Shown here piece by piece: positions 15,314 through 17,057 of a DNA stretch of 17,057 nt; within the stretch, counting starts at the first letter, position 1, and each line of letters starts with the position of its first letter. Position numbers and translations under genes: made by a program. The notes under the pieces were generated by a model, which did no database searches, had not been told where the DNA came from, and saw nothing but the letters and a program-made list of their open reading frames with translations. The stretch is from Phycisphaerales bacterium UBA7708 (lineage in GTDB: Bacteria > Planctomycetota > Phycisphaerae > Sedimentisphaerales > Anaerohalosphaeraceae). Location: NCBI GenBank assembly GCA_002482415.1, contig DLFY01000028.1, positions 11,836 to 28,892 on the forward strand, written 5' to 3'.

Positions 15314-15985
15314 TTATTTTGTGACGCTGACGGAGTCGTATTGGATCTTTACAAGCAGCTTTTTGGAGGACAGGCCGTTTGTGGCGTCAAAAATATCAAT
15401 GGTTCTGGGTAGATTATTATTTAAATCCTTATCGAAACGAAGATTATAACACAAAACCTGATATATTTGGTTGTCTTTCTGAAGAATGACTTGTTCAAAC
15501 CGGTCATTGAATTGATTTTTCATCAAACGAATTTTCGCGTCTTGTTTGGTGAGAAGATAGGGAATATACCATTTTCCTTCTATCCGGACGGTCTGTTCTT
15601 CATCCACCTGCTCCTGGGTGAGCAATTGAGCCGAGGACATCATCCCATAATAAATAGCCTGTAGATAGGCTTTATTATAGAGGTCTTGATGGGTTTTGCT
15701 GGCTGCCAGATTTTTAACGCTGTATTGTTCGCCCTGTAATGACCAGATGTATCGCCCTGAGGGTTCTTTGGAGCTGATTTCAAGGCTTTTGGACGACGGT
15801 GTGAACAGATGTTCCTGCTCGGTGACATAAAGGGAGTTATCCTGGTAAAAGTTCACATGACAGGTCATCTTCAGATGGGCTTGTTTTGCGGATGTCGCCT
15901 GCTCAGCGGATGGTGTCTGGTTAGACTGACAGCCGCAGACGGCGATAGAAGCGATGAACAGCAGAAATTGATACTTGCCTCGCAT
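15314..15985 (-). CDS. Small lipoprotein of unknown function, possibly LolA/LolB-like fold
   Basis: A 223-residue protein. The signal peptide (MRGKYQFLLFIASIAVCGC) ends in a plausible lipobox with Cys19 as the lipidated residue. A short Gln/Ala/Ser linker (20-36) is followed by a single domain rich in alternating hydrophobic strands, ending in PRTIDIFDATN and LLVKIQYDSVSV. That ending resembles the last strands of LolA/LolB-like lipoprotein carriers, but the resemblance is weak and no function is claimed. AAGGAG lies 5 nt before the ATG, a strong ribosome binding site. The gene is monocistronic: a terminator precedes it and 305 nt separate it from the export operon. Confidence 0.75.
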   Translation of the reverse strand: MRGKYQFLLFIASIAVCGCQSNQTPSAEQATSAKQAHLKMTCHVNFYQDNSLYVTEQEHLFTPSSKSLEISSKEPSGRYIWSLQGEQYSVKNLAASKTHQDLYNKAYLQAIYYGMMSSAQLLTQEQVDEEQTVRIEGKWYIPYLLTKQDAKIRLMKNQFNDRFEQVILQKDNQIYQVLCYNLRFDKDLNNNLPRTIDIFDATNGLSSKKLLVKIQYDSVSVTK

Positions 15986-16048
15986 ATCTACTCCTTAACA
16001 CATTGAATATCTGATTTCCGATGAATTCGTTTGATTTTAGTATAAACC

Positions 16049-16083
16049 AAAAAAAACGGCCCTGCAAGTTTATTACAGGGCCG
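16049..16083 (-). terminator. Strong intrinsic terminator after the PFOR gene
   Basis: On the minus strand the stem CGGCCCTG/CAGGGCCG (16083-16076 with 16064-16057) has an 11-base loop and runs directly into eight T residues (16056-16049). It lies about 25 nt past the stop codon of the pyruvate:ferredoxin oxidoreductase gene and separates it from the lipoprotein gene. Confidence 0.92.
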
Positions 16084-16106
16084 ATATAAGACGGAGTCTT
16101 AATTTT

Positions 16107-17057
16107 TTACAGCTTAGACAGCTTTTCGAGGCGAGAATACTTATTCTGTGTATCCTGTTTTGCCTGTTCCATCAGGACTGCTGCCACTTCGGGCTTGGAC
16201 TGTTTGAGTGTCCGGTAGCGGTTCTGACCATAGGCATATTCCGCGAAGTCCATGCTCGGTGCTTTGGAGTCGAGCTGCAGCGGATTCTTGCCTTCGTTGG
16301 CCAGGCGCGGGTCGAACCGATACAAGGGCCAGTGACCGCAGGCGACCGCCTTTTTCTGTTCATTGTAGCCGGTCGCCATATCGATGCCGTGGGCAATGCA
16401 ATGGCTGTAGGCCAGGATAATGGACGGTCCGTCGTAGCTTTCGGCTTCGACGAATGCCTTGACGGCCTGGTTCGGGTCGGCTCCGATGGAGATGCAGGCG
16501 ACATAAATCCCGCCATAAGTCATCGAAATCATACCAAAATCTTTCTTGGGCATCCGTTTTCCGCCTGCAGCAAACTGGGCGACAGCGCCGCGCGGGGTGG
16601 ATTTGGACATCTGACCGCCGGTATTGGAGTACACTTCGGTATCCAGGACCAGGACGTTGACATTTTCGCCGCTGGCCAGGACGTGATCCAGACCGCCGTA
16701 ACCAATGTCATAGGCCCAGCCATCACCGCCGACGATCCAGACGCTCTTTTCGACCAGGTAATCGGCCACGGTCAAAAGCTGTTTGCAGTCCTTGCAGTCG
16801 CTCTTGGTGCAGGCGGCTTTGAGTTTGTCCACGCGGGCACGCTGGGCTTCAATACCGGCCTGTTCTTTCTGAGTATTGAGTCCGGCCTTAATTTCTTCGG
16901 CCAGGGCTTTATCGACACAACCGGCGGCTGCAACCTTGTCCAGCAGTTCGGCGGCAAAGCCTTTGAACTTATTGACGGCCAGACGCATTCCAAGGCCGTA
17001 TTCGGCGTTGTCTTCGAACAGGCTGTTGGACCATGCCGGGCCACGACCGTCGCCGCG
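16107..17057 (-). CDS. nifJ: Pyruvate:ferredoxin (flavodoxin) oxidoreductase, C-terminal part
   Basis: The last 316 residues of a protein normally near 1190 residues; the frame is open to the window edge (17057) and the N-terminal part lies outside. The enzyme oxidises pyruvate with CoA to acetyl-CoA and CO2 and reduces ferredoxin or flavodoxin. The stretch starts RGDGRGPAWSNSLFEDNAEY and contains the thiamine-diphosphate binding region (GGDGWAYDIG, then DTEVYSNTGGQ). It also has the conserved cysteine in YSHCIAHG, which in characterised PFORs ligates the cluster nearest the cofactor. An internal ATG at 16988 is not a real start because conserved sequence continues upstream of it. A strong terminator follows. 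Confidence 0.95.
   Translation of the reverse strand, partial: RGDGRGPAWSNSLFEDNAEYGLGMRLAVNKFKGFAAELLDKVAAAGCVDKALAEEIKAGLNTQKEQAGIEAQRARVDKLKAACTKSDCKDCKQLLTVADYLVEKSVWIVGGDGWAYDIGYGGLDHVLASGENVNVLVLDTEVYSNTGGQMSKSTPRGAVAQFAAGGKRMPKKDFGMISMTYGGIYVACISIGADPNQAVKAFVEAESYDGPSIILAYSHCIAHGIDMATGYNEQKKAVACGHWPLYRFDPRLANEGKNPLQLDSKAPSMDFAEYAYGQNRYRTLKQSKPEVAAVLMEQAKQDTQNKYSRLEKLSKL

Noticed and set aside
16107..16988. Complete 293-residue gene starting at the ATG at 16988
   Set aside because: Conserved PFOR sequence (RGDGRGPAWSNSLFEDNAEY) continues in frame upstream to the window edge, so this is an internal methionine of a truncated large gene.

Overview
The window looks like bacterial chromosome, most plausibly from an anaerobic member of the Planctomycetota (Phycisphaerae-like). 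This rests on three things: a pyruvate:ferredoxin oxidoreductase typical of anaerobic metabolism; an exosortase/EpsI pair inside an exopolysaccharide export operon; and moderately GC-rich genes with AT-rich intergenic gaps. The lineage is inferred from gene content, not proven. Every convincing gene lies on the minus strand, so transcription runs from high to low coordinates.

Layout in the direction of transcription. (1) 17057-16107 is the C-terminal quarter of a pyruvate:ferredoxin oxidoreductase, closed by a strong intrinsic terminator at 16049-16083. (2) 15985-15314 is a small lipoprotein of unknown function. (3) A 305-nt AT-rich gap holds a candidate promoter and a structured leader. (4) 15008-3536 is one tightly packed operon of six genes: a Wza-like export lipoprotein, an exosortase, an EpsI-type partner, a 1583-residue membrane-anchored TPR protein, a Wzz-type chain-length regulator fused to a tyrosine autokinase (BY-kinase), and a WbpP-like UDP-sugar 4-epimerase. 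Gene gaps are 33 nt or less, with one 4-nt overlap. (5) A separate promoter drives a possible 28-codon mini-ORF whose stop overlaps the start of a GGDEF protein with a degenerate receiver domain. (6) 2034-514 is a DnaB-N/AAA helicase-like protein with a C-terminal DNA-binding-like domain. (7) 1-513 is non-coding. It has a hairpin-rich block (1-360) and then six copies of a 13-14 bp motif in both orientations around an AT-only palindrome (365-520).

How the parts may work together. The operon carries the chain-length/export/regulatory half of a polysaccharide pathway plus the exosortase branch that sorts PEP-CTERM-like proteins to the surface. Glycosyltransferases, flippase, polymerase and the exosortase substrates are not in the window. 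The adjacent GGDEF protein is a natural candidate for c-di-GMP control of this output. The helicase-like gene and its neighbouring repeat cluster look unrelated to the polysaccharide genes and may be the replication module or remnant of an integrated element. The most noteworthy items are the repeat cluster, the mini-ORF/GGDEF coupling, the pseudo-receiver, the long disordered insertion inside the export protein, and the structured leader ahead of the operon.
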